From: an uncultured Cytophagaceae bacterium
GTDB taxonomy: Bacteria; Bacteroidota; Bacteroidia; Cytophagales; Spirosomataceae
Length of the DNA: 18,659 nt
Assembly: GCA_903837305.1 (NCBI GenBank)
Contig: CAILUB010000216.1
Coordinates: 1-18,659 of the forward strand
Direction: 5' to 3'
This document shows positions 1 to 6,344 of the stretch, piece by piece. Numbering within the stretch: the stretch's first letter is position 1; every line of letters starts with the position of its first letter. Under the pieces are notes generated by a model, which did not search any database, was not told the origin of the DNA, and saw only the letters and a list, made by a program, of their open reading frames with translations. The position numbers and the translations under genes are program-made.

Positions 1-1
1 C

Positions 2-634
2 TTGAATTTTGATTATGGCGTAAAGGCAACCGTGGAGACGGTTGTGATTCAATTCCCGGAGACCTATTTCGAAAGTGGCTTGATCCGAATTCCTGAACTA
101 AAAAAGGTGGTAGAATTAATGGAACGTGCGAAGACGGGACTCGCCTTTACGGGAGAGACGAAGCGAATCGCAGGTATTCGCTTGAAAAAATTGCAACATT
201 TAGATCGATTTCATCAGTTTATGGAGTTGATGAGTATTTTCCAGTTTTTGGCAGAATCAGATGAATATGTGAATCTCGACGTTCGCCCCATTTCCAGCCA
301 AACCATCCTCAAGCAACAAGAGCGGATGCACCGTATACACCAATTCGTCGAAACTAATTTCCAAACACCCATCGACACCCAGCAAATTGCAAACGAGGTC
401 AATCTATCGCTTCCTGCCTTTTGTCGTTATATGAAAAAAACCACGAAACTCACCTACACAGACTTTGTCAACCAATACCGGATTCAATACGCGAAAAAAC
501 TCTTGATTCAAGATAAGAATGTAACCGAAACTTGCTTCGAATCTGGCTTCGAGAGTCTTTCCTATTTTAATCGGATCTTCAAGAAATGGACAGGGGAGAC
601 GCCGTCTGGATTTAGGAAACAGCGATTAAAATAA
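2..634 (+). CDS. AraC family transcriptional regulator, 5'-truncated
   Basis: C-terminal about 210 residues of an AraC-type regulator. The frame is open to the left edge, so the first codon visible is not taken as the true start. The last 100 residues are a typical double helix-turn-helix: the segment beginning IHQFVETNFQTPIDTQQIA is HTH 1, and the ending ESGFESLSYFNRIFKKWTG.TPSGFRK is the classic second helix with its conserved F..R.FKK..G.TPS.(Y/F)R signature. The part before it (PETYFESGLIRIPELKKVVELMERAKTGLAFTG) resembles the linker that follows the cupin sensor domain in Bacteroidota cupin-AraC proteins of about 290 residues, so roughly 80 N-terminal residues should lie outside. It converges on the Fic gene with a 9-bp overlap of the two 3' ends. 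The ligand and targets cannot be told from what is visible. Confidence 0.9.
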   Translation: MNFDYGVKATVETVVIQFPETYFESGLIRIPELKKVVELMERAKTGLAFTGETKRIAGIRLKKLQHLDRFHQFMELMSIFQFLAESDEYVNLDVRPISSQTILKQQERMHRIHQFVETNFQTPIDTQQIANEVNLSLPAFCRYMKKTTKLTYTDFVNQYRIQYAKKLLIQDKNVTETCFESGFESLSYFNRIFKKWTGETPSGFRKQRLK

Positions 635-1582
635 GACGCGATAGCGTGTGGCATTTCTTTCGCCATAGGCAGAAAACAACTGAAGAGATACTCCTCTTTT
701 CAAATCTCTGCTTGCCGTTGCAGTAGATAGATTTCTAAAAACGCGCTGGTAATCTTTGCGAGAGAAGTCTTTCTTTCCAATAAAAATAAAGTATTCGATG
801 CGTTCCGTTTCAGATAAAACCACGTTAGTCGTGTTCAATAAATGCGCCAAGGATTTGTCCAAAACCCCTAACATATATTCGATGAAAGGGGTGGATTGTC
901 CCATGGCGTCACTCGAAGCGAGTGCTTTGTAATAGTCACTTTGTGACGTGGCTATGATGGTTTCAAAAGGCAAGAATTCAAATATCGGATGAGATTTTGA
1001 TAAAATTACCGATTGCCAAAAGCGTCCCATTCGCCCGTTGCCATCTAAAAATGGATGTATGAATTCTAGTTCGTAATGAAAAACACAACTTTTGATTAAT
1101 AAATGATCTGAATCGTCTGCGATATACTGAAAAAGATCGTTCATTAAATAGGGGACACGTTCAGCCGGCGGAGCAATATGTGTTAGCGTTTTTCCTTTCG
1201 TGATGCCCACGGATTTATTGCGGTATTCGCCCGGATTGGTCACCAGACCTTGCATAAGAATACGATGCGCAATTAATAGGGAAGCACTTTTGGAGGGCTT
1301 AAACTCTTTCCATCGCTCATATAAGGTAAGTGCATTTTGGACTTCTTTTTGATCTCTTTCAAAACCAATCAACATTTTACCCTCCTCGATTGCTTGTACC
1401 TGTGATTCACTCAGCGAATTACCCTCGATGCCCAGAGTCGCCTGAATCGTCTTAATTCGATTCGCCTTCCTGAGTTTAGGGGATTGTTTGTCCAAATAAT
1501 GCGCAGAGGCTTCCCCTATCTTCTGGGAGATCGAAGCTACCAAATTTAGGATGGAGGCGGTAATCGTATAGGGCGGCTTCAT
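626..1582 (-). CDS. Fic family protein (class II), probable protein AMP-transferase with C-terminal winged helix
   Basis: Fic-domain protein of 318 residues from the ATG at 1582. A TTG eight codons upstream (1606) is possible, but it lies inside the -7 element. The catalytic motif HPFLDGNGRMGR (residues 176-187) matches the Fic consensus HxFx(D/E)GNGRxxR exactly, including the catalytic His and the ATP-anchoring Gly-Asn-Gly-Arg. Near the N terminus, TLGIEGN (about 49-55) fits the (S/T)xxxE(G/N) inhibitory helix, which places it in class II, where the Glu blocks the gamma-phosphate pocket until inhibition is relieved. Family members transfer AMP from ATP to a protein hydroxyl, and some also remove it. 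The last about 55 residues (FIFIGKKDFSRKDYQRVFRNLSTATASRDLK in outline, given here only as its pattern F..K.Y......S..TA.RDL) look like a winged helix whose S.ATASRDL stretch would be the recognition helix. The protein is cytoplasmic, and its target is unknown. Confidence 0.9.
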   Translation of the reverse strand: MKPPYTITASILNLVASISQKIGEASAHYLDKQSPKLRKANRIKTIQATLGIEGNSLSESQVQAIEEGKMLIGFERDQKEVQNALTLYERWKEFKPSKSASLLIAHRILMQGLVTNPGEYRNKSVGITKGKTLTHIAPPAERVPYLMNDLFQYIADDSDHLLIKSCVFHYELEFIHPFLDGNGRMGRFWQSVILSKSHPIFEFLPFETIIATSQSDYYKALASSDAMGQSTPFIEYMLGVLDKSLAHLLNTTNVVLSETERIEYFIFIGKKDFSRKDYQRVFRNLSTATASRDLKRGVSLQLFSAYGERNATRYRVLF

Positions 1583-1605
1583 GATAGTATCATATGATAC
1601 TATCA
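1582..1605. promoter_or_regulatory. Perfect 24-bp palindrome at the Fic start codon, candidate autoregulatory operator
   Basis: Half-site TGATAGTATCAT is followed at once by its exact reverse complement ATGATACTATCA, with no spacer. Each half also contains the shorter palindromic core GATA..TATC. The site runs from the last base of the Fic -7 element to the first base of the Fic ATG. Its size and symmetry suit a dimeric winged-helix or HTH protein, and the obvious candidate is the C-terminal domain of the Fic protein itself. The palindrome is observed directly; the binder is inferred. Confidence 0.7.
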
Positions 1606-1633
1606 AAGGTAAAATAAAAGGCCGAAGAACAAC
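1604..1633 (-). promoter_or_regulatory. Candidate promoter of the Fic gene
   Basis: On the minus strand, TACCTTTG (1611 down to 1604) is an exact match to the Bacteroidota -7 element TAnnTTTG. GTTG (1633 to 1630) stands 18 bp upstream as a 3-of-4 match to the -33 TTTG. Transcription would begin about 15 nt before the ATG at 1582, giving a very short leader. The -7 element shares its last two bases with the 24-bp palindrome next to it, so a protein on the palindrome would block polymerase. Confidence 0.6.
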
Positions 1634-1652
1634 GTCCTCTGGCCTCTTTATT
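1613..1652. other. Imperfect stem-loop between Fic and the SnoaL-like lipoprotein gene
   Basis: AATAAAAGGCC (1613-1623) can pair with GGCCTCTTTATT (1641-1652) with one bulge, leaving a 17-nt loop. On the minus strand the stem is followed by TTTTATTTT. No gene upstream on that strand would obviously need termination here, and the structure spans the Fic -33 region. Its role is unclear. It could be a weak terminator or the remnant of a lost leader. Confidence 0.3.
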
Positions 1653-1714
1653 AGGATTTGATTAGGAGAGCAAGTTCGCTTGAAAAAAGGGTCTTCTTAA
1701 AGAAATAGATTAGA

Positions 1715-1748
1715 CATTTGTTCCCAAATGCGCAAATGGGAACAAATG
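1715..1748. repeat. 34-bp hyphenated palindrome upstream of the SnoaL-like gene
   Basis: CATTTGTTCCCA (1715-1726) and TGGGAACAAATG (1737-1748) are perfect 12-bp inverted arms. The 10-bp centre AATGCGCAAA is itself symmetric apart from two A-A mismatches (core TGCGCA). On the plus strand it is followed by a T-rich tract (1750-1764), so the transcript would look like an intrinsic terminator, while the DNA form could serve as an operator. It ends 14 bp before the -33 element of the lipoprotein promoter. Confidence 0.6.
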
Positions 1749-1761
1749 ATTTTTGTATTTT

Positions 1762-1792
1762 TTTGTATGGCTTGGAGGCTTTTTTACATTTG
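1762..1792 (+). promoter_or_regulatory. Bacteroidota-type promoter of the SnoaL-like lipoprotein gene
   Basis: TTTG (1762-1765), a 19-bp spacer and TACATTTG (1785-1792) match the -33/-7 consensus TTTG-N19-TAnnTTTG with no mismatch. The start of transcription would fall near 1799, about 15 nt before the ATG at 1814. This supports the ATG at 1814 over the longer upstream frame, because the region 1718-1813 would not be transcribed from this promoter. Confidence 0.75.
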
Positions 1793-1813
1793 GTAAACTA
1801 TAAAACAAACAAA

Positions 1814-2305
1814 ATGAAAAAAATTATTCTATCTCTTTGTGTGGTGGCTGGATTATTCTCCTGCACATCAGAAGCGGATCAAAAAGCAAAACTAGGTGCT
1901 GCAAACATGGCCTTTTATACGCGTGTTTTTGATGTGGCTGTGAATGAAGGTCGCACGGATATCTTTGATTCTGCCTATGTGGATGATGCCGTTTTGCACA
2001 CCGTTCCTGAGGTGAAGGGTAAGGTCAATGCAAAAGCCTATTATTCGAATTATGTAACGGGCTTTTCGGAACGTCAATTTATCGTGAAAGAAATGTTTGC
2101 TGATGGAGATAAATTAGTGAAGTATTGGCAGTTCAAAGGAAAGCATACAGGTACTTTCTTTGGCATTCCGGCGACAGGCAAGACAGTGGATGTGATCGGT
2201 TGTACTATTGCCAAAATGAAAGATGGAAAGATTGCTGAAGAGCAAGATTTCATGGATAACATGGTCTTTATGCAGCAATTAGGCCTTCTGCCAGCAGCAC
2301 AATAA
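1814..2305 (+). CDS. SnoaL/ester-cyclase-like lipoprotein
   Basis: Protein of 163 residues. The start at 1814 gives a lipoprotein signal (MKKIILSLCVVAGLFSC, lipobox LFSC, Cys17 as the lipidated residue). The rest resembles the NTF2-like SnoaL or 'ester cyclase' superfamily, a cone-shaped alpha+beta fold. The family-like stretches are the later part with TGTFFGIPATGKTVDVIG and the ending AKMKDGKIAEEQDFMDN, typical of the last strands. Homologues are often annotated as predicted ester cyclases or lack a known reaction, and no catalytic assignment can be made. It would sit on a membrane facing the periplasm or outside. It has its own promoter and terminator and so is a monocistronic unit. An earlier in-frame ATG at 1718 would hide the signal peptide and lies upstream of the promoter, so it is not used. 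Confidence 0.85.
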   Translation: MKKIILSLCVVAGLFSCTSEADQKAKLGAANMAFYTRVFDVAVNEGRTDIFDSAYVDDAVLHTVPEVKGKVNAKAYYSNYVTGFSERQFIVKEMFADGDKLVKYWQFKGKHTGTFFGIPATGKTVDVIGCTIAKMKDGKIAEEQDFMDNMVFMQQLGLLPAAQ

Positions 2306-2318
2306 AAACAATTGGAAT

Positions 2319-2348
2319 GGTGGGAGCTTAGGCTCCTGCCTTTTCTTT
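2319..2348 (+). terminator. Intrinsic terminator of the SnoaL-like gene
   Basis: GGTGGGAGC (2319-2327) pairs with GCTCCTGCC (2332-2340) over 9 bp with two G-U wobbles. The loop is TTAG, and the stem is followed by TTTTCTTT. It starts 14 nt after the stop codon at 2305. The loop contains the stop codon (TTA read as TAA on the minus strand, 2328-2330) of the convergent membrane AraC gene, so the terminator arm is also the end of that coding sequence. Confidence 0.8.
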
Positions 2349-3509
2349 AATATACACAGAAGGTGTTACCCCTTTTCTCACTTTAAAGGCGTCGATAAAT
2401 TTCGATCGAGACACGAACCCTGCATCAGTTGAGATGGCTTCAATAGTGATCTTTTTAGCATTCCCTTCATCAATTAACTGACAGGCATATTCAATACGCA
2501 AGTCATTTTTCCATTCTCCAAAAGTCTTTTCTAAATCCTTGTTAAAGTAGGTAGAAAGAAAACGCTCTGGCATTTTTAGGTCAAAGGACATTTGGGATAA
2601 AGAAAAATCCTTCTTTACAAAGGGATGCGTGTTCAGATAGTTCTCTAAATCTTTGTCAAATTCTCTGGGAAAGACCGTTCTCTTAGGTAAACTAGTTTTG
2701 ATTTCCTGTAAAATGTTCGATTCACTTAATTCTACTTCGTAGGAAACGTTACCATAGAGTATTTTGGGAAAGAGGAATAAGATGAAGTTTTGGACAAAAA
2801 ACCCTCCTCCGCAAATGGCAAAGAAACGCTCTTCACTAAATATGATATGAGAAGGAATGCCTAAAATCGCGTAGTTATGTGAATATATCGTTAACATGTG
2901 ACCTAGGTTATTCCCCGCGATAACCATTTGTAAAAAGATCAAAGAGAAAATCCATTTTTGAATCAATCGATGATTCGAAGGTAATGAGCCGTATTTATTT
3001 AATAAATACCTTTTGTTCCAAGAGAAATAAATGATCGAGGCAAGGCAATACAGCATTAAATGGATGGAGCGACCTACCAAGATCTGCTCAAAAGTTACCC
3101 ATTGAAAATTTAAATGATAATCTTCTGTAATATTCACAATCTCATGCGCCATCGCCGTCTTGGTCGCTAGCGGTAAAGTCGTGAAAGGTAAAGTGGCTAG
3201 CCCAACGAAAACTGCCGGAATCATATGCAATAAATCATATCTATGTAGTCGCTTATCCTCCGAAACCGTGTTTTTGACATAGAAAAATAGAGCTGGTCCT
3301 AGCAGAAAAGAAAGAGGCAAGAAATGTACAAAACAGATACCTTCCCAGAACTCTATTTTGCTGTAATGCAAGCCAAAATAGACCATCAAAACGGAATTGC
3401 AACACAAGAAAAACAGGGCTAAAAAGGTATTGGACCTATTTAAGGAGCTTAAATAGTACAAGAGTATGAAAGAGGTAAAAATGCCGAACAGCGGAGCTAA
3501 TATTGCCAA
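2328..3509 (-). CDS. Membrane-anchored AraC family transcriptional regulator
   Basis: Protein of 393 residues. The first 250 or so hold about seven hydrophobic segments (roughly 2-22, 28-50, 54-78, 93-113, 140-163, 182-206, 229-253). The last about 100 are an AraC-type double HTH, with NTHPFVKKDFSLSQMSFDLK near 295 and the second helix DAGFVSRSKFIDAFKVRKGVTPS near 365. Bacteroidota have many such 7-TM AraC hybrids, thought to sense a signal in or across the membrane and act on nearby promoters. The start is taken as TTG at 3509. An in-frame stop at 3519-3521 leaves no ATG upstream, and the next ATG is about residue 42, inside the second hydrophobic segment. It is divergent from the CoA-transferase locus with only about 50 bp between the likely starts, which makes that locus its first candidate target. 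Confidence 0.87.
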   Translation of the reverse strand: MAILAPLFGIFTSFILLYYLSSLNRSNTFLALFFLCCNSVLMVYFGLHYSKIEFWEGICFVHFLPLSFLLGPALFFYVKNTVSEDKRLHRYDLLHMIPAVFVGLATLPFTTLPLATKTAMAHEIVNITEDYHLNFQWVTFEQILVGRSIHLMLYCLASIIYFSWNKRYLLNKYGSLPSNHRLIQKWIFSLIFLQMVIAGNNLGHMLTIYSHNYAILGIPSHIIFSEERFFAICGGGFFVQNFILFLFPKILYGNVSYEVELSESNILQEIKTSLPKRTVFPREFDKDLENYLNTHPFVKKDFSLSQMSFDLKMPERFLSTYFNKDLEKTFGEWKNDLRIEYACQLIDEGNAKKITIEAISTDAGFVSRSKFIDAFKVRKGVTPSVYIKEKAGA

Positions 3510-3512
3510 AAC

Positions 3513-3526
3513 CTGATATTAATCAG
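3513..3526. promoter_or_regulatory. 14-bp palindrome in the divergent spacer, candidate operator
   Basis: CTGAT-ATTA-ATCAG lies between the TTG start of the membrane AraC gene (3509) and the ATG of the CoA-transferase (3560). The arms are only 5 bp, so chance is possible. Its position, just upstream of both divergent genes, is what makes it worth recording. I could not identify a convincing -33/-7 promoter pair for either gene here. Confidence 0.35.
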
Positions 3527-3559
3527 CCTCAAGATAATGATATATGTTTAATTTCCCCA

Positions 3560-4165
3560 ATGAACAAAGTTTACGCTACCGCTTTTGATGCTCTTTCTGA
3601 TGTCAAATCAGGTTCCTCCATGTTATTTGGAGGTTTTGGTTTAACGGGAATTCCGGAAAATGCAATCGATGTATTGTTGGCCGCCGGAATCAATGAGATT
3701 ACCTGCATTTCGAACGAAGCAGGAATCGAGGGCTTCGGATTAGGTAAATTAGTGGCCTCGCGCGCGATCAAAAAACTCATCTGTTCTTATGTGGGGGAGA
3801 ACCACCTCTTGGAAGCTTTAATTTTAGAGGGTCACTTATCAGTCGAGTTAGTCCCTCAAGGAACCTTAGCGGAACGCATTCGCTGCGGAGGCGCAGGTAT
3901 TCCTGCGTTTTATACGCCCGCGGGGGTGGGAACAGAAGTGGCAGAGGGGAAAGAATTGCGTGTTTTTGAAGGTAAGAAATACTTGTTAGAAACCGCTTTG
4001 ACCGCAGATTACGCGTTTATAAAGGCCTGGAAAGGGGATACCGATGGCAACTTGATTTACAAAGGAACCTCTCAGAACTTCAATCCCGTCATGGCGCCTG
4101 CGGGCCGCATCACTATCGCCGAAGTAGAAGAATTAGTGCCGGCAGGTTCGCTAGATCCAAACTAA
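3560..4165 (+). CDS. scoA: 3-oxoacid CoA-transferase, A domain, ended early by in-frame TAA
   Basis: Moves CoA between an acyl-CoA such as succinyl-CoA or acetyl-CoA and a 3-oxo acid such as acetoacetate. The start ATG at 3560 gives MNKVYATAFDALSDVKSG, the usual N terminus of this subunit. A TTG at 3503 would add 19 unrelated residues. Family signatures are GGFGLTGIPENAI (residues 24-36), SNEAGIEGFGLGKL, SYVGEN, and PQGTLAERIRCGGAGIPAFYTPAGVGT. At 201 residues it is about 30 shorter than the family's usual length of about 230. The missing conserved tail (IHTPGIYVQRIFQG) is present in the same frame immediately after the TAA at 4163-4165, and the frame then runs without a stop into the B domain. 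The polypeptide ends at ...AGSLDPN. Acetoacetate versus other substrates cannot be decided from sequence. Confidence 0.85.
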   Translation: MNKVYATAFDALSDVKSGSSMLFGGFGLTGIPENAIDVLLAAGINEITCISNEAGIEGFGLGKLVASRAIKKLICSYVGENHLLEALILEGHLSVELVPQGTLAERIRCGGAGIPAFYTPAGVGTEVAEGKELRVFEGKKYLLETALTADYAFIKAWKGDTDGNLIYKGTSQNFNPVMAPAGRITIAEVEELVPAGSLDPN

Positions 4166-4216
4166 ATTCATACACCTGGGATCTATGTTCAGCGGATTTT
4201 TCAAGGTGCTGGGTAC

Positions 4217-4909
4217 GTGAAACCCATCGAACAGTTTGCCGCCTTAGCTCATTCAGAAGATGAGCAGAAAGAAATTATTGCGCGCCGTTTAGCGAAAGAA
4301 GTCAAAGACGGAGATTACGTCAATCTGGGCATCGGTATTCCCACGCGGGTCTCGAATCATATTCCAGCTGAAATAAAAGTGATTTTGCAATCGGAGAATG
4401 GGCTATTAGGCATTGGCCCTTTAGCGGAACCGGGTCAGGAAGATCCAGATTTAATCAATGCGAGTAAGCGAGCAATCACGATTTTACCAGGTGGATCCTT
4501 TTTTAGTTCAGCAGAAAGTTTTGCCATGATCCGAGGTGATCATGTGGACGTAACCATCTTAGGTGGAATGGAAGTATCGGAAAATGGTGATCTAGCAAAC
4601 TGGAAAATACCTGGAAAAATGGTCAAAGGAATGGGTGGGGCGATGGATTTAGTCGCTTCGGCAGATAAGGTCATCGTAGCTATGTTACATCAGTCTTCTG
4701 ATGGTAAATCTAAATTGGTGGCCTCTTGTGATTTGCCCTTAACGGGGGAGCGATGTGTCACCCGGGTTATCACGAATTTAGCGGTACTAGATATAAACCC
4801 CGAAGGCGGCTTTATTTTAAAAGAGCGTGCCTCCGGGGTTTCAATAGAACAGATTAAAGCAGCCACTGCTGGACGATTGCTCATCCCAGATGTGGTACCA
4901 GAATTTTAG
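4217..4909 (+). CDS. scoB: 3-oxoacid CoA-transferase, B domain (same frame as the A domain)
   Basis: Catalytic half of the CoA-transferase. DGDYVNLGIGIPTRVSNHIP (about 31-50) is the B-domain opening, and QSENGLLGIGP (58-68) carries the SENG motif whose Glu60 should form the thioester intermediate. PGGSFFSSAESFAMIRGDHVDVTILGGMEV and KMVKGMGGAMDLVA are further family motifs. Its 230 residues from GTG at 4217 match the usual 215-220. That GTG is the only conventional start before the conserved domain, and no ATG or TTG exists from 4166 to the LGIG motif. The frame is the same as that of the A domain and is open back to the TAA at 4163. The ORF may therefore be the second half of a fused single-chain enzyme of SCOT type rather than a separate gene. 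Its 3' end overlaps the convergent oxidoreductase gene by 4 bp. Confidence 0.83.
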   Translation: MKPIEQFAALAHSEDEQKEIIARRLAKEVKDGDYVNLGIGIPTRVSNHIPAEIKVILQSENGLLGIGPLAEPGQEDPDLINASKRAITILPGGSFFSSAESFAMIRGDHVDVTILGGMEVSENGDLANWKIPGKMVKGMGGAMDLVASADKVIVAMLHQSSDGKSKLVASCDLPLTGERCVTRVITNLAVLDINPEGGFILKERASGVSIEQIKAATAGRLLIPDVVPEF

Positions 4910-6300
4910 ATTTTATAGTATTGTTCCCAACCTTTTCTTGGAGGCGCACCTACTAATAATGAATTCGCAAGCGAGTTATTGGTAATTTGTTTCGTTTTGC
5001 GATCGAATTGAAGTTTCGTATTCAATTTTTGGGCCATAACACCTAGCGAGAACACTTGGCTTAATGGACCTGCGATTTCGAAGGGTGAACGGGTTTTTTC
5101 TTGACCCATACACGCTTTCAAGAAGTTCGCATAGTGGTTTGAAGGACTCGCTTGAACTTCCGGTAATTTCAAATCTTTTGCTGCGTCGCCTAAGATCGAA
5201 AGCGTACTTCCATGCGATCCACCTTTGAACGTTAAATCCTTGCTGTAAATAATTTTACCTGGATTTAATTTAGCAGGCTGGATTTTTCCATTGCCAGCTG
5301 GTGGGATATTCGGATCTAATTCATTTGTTCCATAATTCGCTGGAACTGGTGGAATATTGTTCAAGCCATCATACCACGTAATATCCATGGCAGGCATGTT
5401 TTTGCGTTCCGGGAATTTAAACTGAATCGTGGACGACATCGGATAGAAGAAATTGTTGTGACCATCTGCCCTTAGCATATTGATTTCAGTAGGCAAGCCT
5501 AAGTCCAAAAACTCATGTGCCGTATCCATAATATGGGCCCCCCAGTCACCTAGTGCACCTAAACCATAGTCAAACCAGCAGCGCCATTGGCCGTTCACAA
5601 AATCCTTTTGGTAATCATGTGGTTGTACTACACCTTGCCAAATATCCCAATCTAACGTAGAAGGTACCGATTCGGCATCTGGGAATTTAGTGATTTTAGG
5701 ATCCCATTTGTGCCAACGACGAGGCGAATTCATATGGGCGCTCATCGATGTCACATCCTTGATAATGCCCGCTTCTTTCCAAGCCTTGAATTGGAAATAA
5801 TTTCCTTCCGAGTGACCTTGGTTACCCATTTGAGTCACTAGTTTCGGGTGCTTACGCGCCGCGGCCATCATCAATTCAATTTCATGGAAGGTACGCGCCA
5901 TTGGTTTCTCCACAAACACATGTTTGCCTAATCCTAGCGCCATCATCGTAATAGGGAAGTGGGAATGATCTGGAACACCGATGGAAACGGCTTCGATTTT
6001 CGATCCCATTTTGTCAAACATCTGACGGAAATCTTGGAAGCGAGGTACATCTGGGAATTTCTCTAAAACCTTTAAGGTTTGTGGAGCGCCCATATCTACA
6101 TCACAAAGAGCGACGATATTCGCTAGGCCCGTATTGTAAAGTGACATTACATCTAATCCACCTTGATTACCGATACCGATACAAGCTAAATTGACTTTTT
6201 CGCCTGGCAATTTCGAAAGTATATTAGGGAAAGCTGCTGCAGCTCCTAAAAGGCCAGCATTCTTGAGGAAGTCCCGGCGTGAATTTTGTTGATTAATCAT
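4906..6300 (-). CDS. Gfo/Idh/MocA family oxidoreductase with Tat signal
   Basis: NAD(P)-dependent oxidoreductase family, 464 residues. The N terminus NSRRDFLKNAGLLGAAAAF is a Tat signal with the SRRxFLK motif, so folded export to the periplasm is expected. The Rossmann part follows: IGIGNQGG (41-48) binds the nucleotide, DHSHFP is near 111, and EKPMART (131-137) carries the family EKP lysine. The C-terminal alpha/beta domain includes GDWGAHIMD (251-259), whose His is the usual substrate-side residue. Members of this export type typically act on sugars or keto-sugars, with tightly bound nucleotide. It is the second gene of a minus-strand operon, 44 bp after the isomerase-like gene. The exact substrate is not visible. 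Confidence 0.9.
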   Translation of the reverse strand: MINQQNSRRDFLKNAGLLGAAAAFPNILSKLPGEKVNLACIGIGNQGGLDVMSLYNTGLANIVALCDVDMGAPQTLKVLEKFPDVPRFQDFRQMFDKMGSKIEAVSIGVPDHSHFPITMMALGLGKHVFVEKPMARTFHEIELMMAAARKHPKLVTQMGNQGHSEGNYFQFKAWKEAGIIKDVTSMSAHMNSPRRWHKWDPKITKFPDAESVPSTLDWDIWQGVVQPHDYQKDFVNGQWRCWFDYGLGALGDWGAHIMDTAHEFLDLGLPTEINMLRADGHNNFFYPMSSTIQFKFPERKNMPAMDITWYDGLNNIPPVPANYGTNELDPNIPPAGNGKIQPAKLNPGKIIYSKDLTFKGGSHGSTLSILGDAAKDLKLPEVQASPSNHYANFLKACMGQEKTRSPFEIAGPLSQVFSLGVMAQKLNTKLQFDRKTKQITNNSLANSLLVGAPPRKGWEQYYKI

Positions 6301-6344
6301 AGGAATACATAGGTTTGTCTATTAAAGTCAAAAATGCATCGAAT

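Noticed and set aside
1671..1682. CAAG-TTCG-CTTG mini hairpin with a TTCG loop
   Set aside because: Only a 4-bp stem, no T run and no gene end beside it; likely chance.
1718..1813. An upstream ATG that would extend the SnoaL-like protein by 32 residues
   Set aside because: It lies upstream of an exact -33/-7 promoter, overlaps the palindrome, and would bury the lipoprotein signal peptide that begins at 1814.
3503..3559. A TTG start that would lengthen the CoA-transferase A domain by 19 residues
   Set aside because: The added residues do not resemble the family, whereas the ATG at 3560 gives the standard N terminus; the TTG also overlaps the divergent gene's start.
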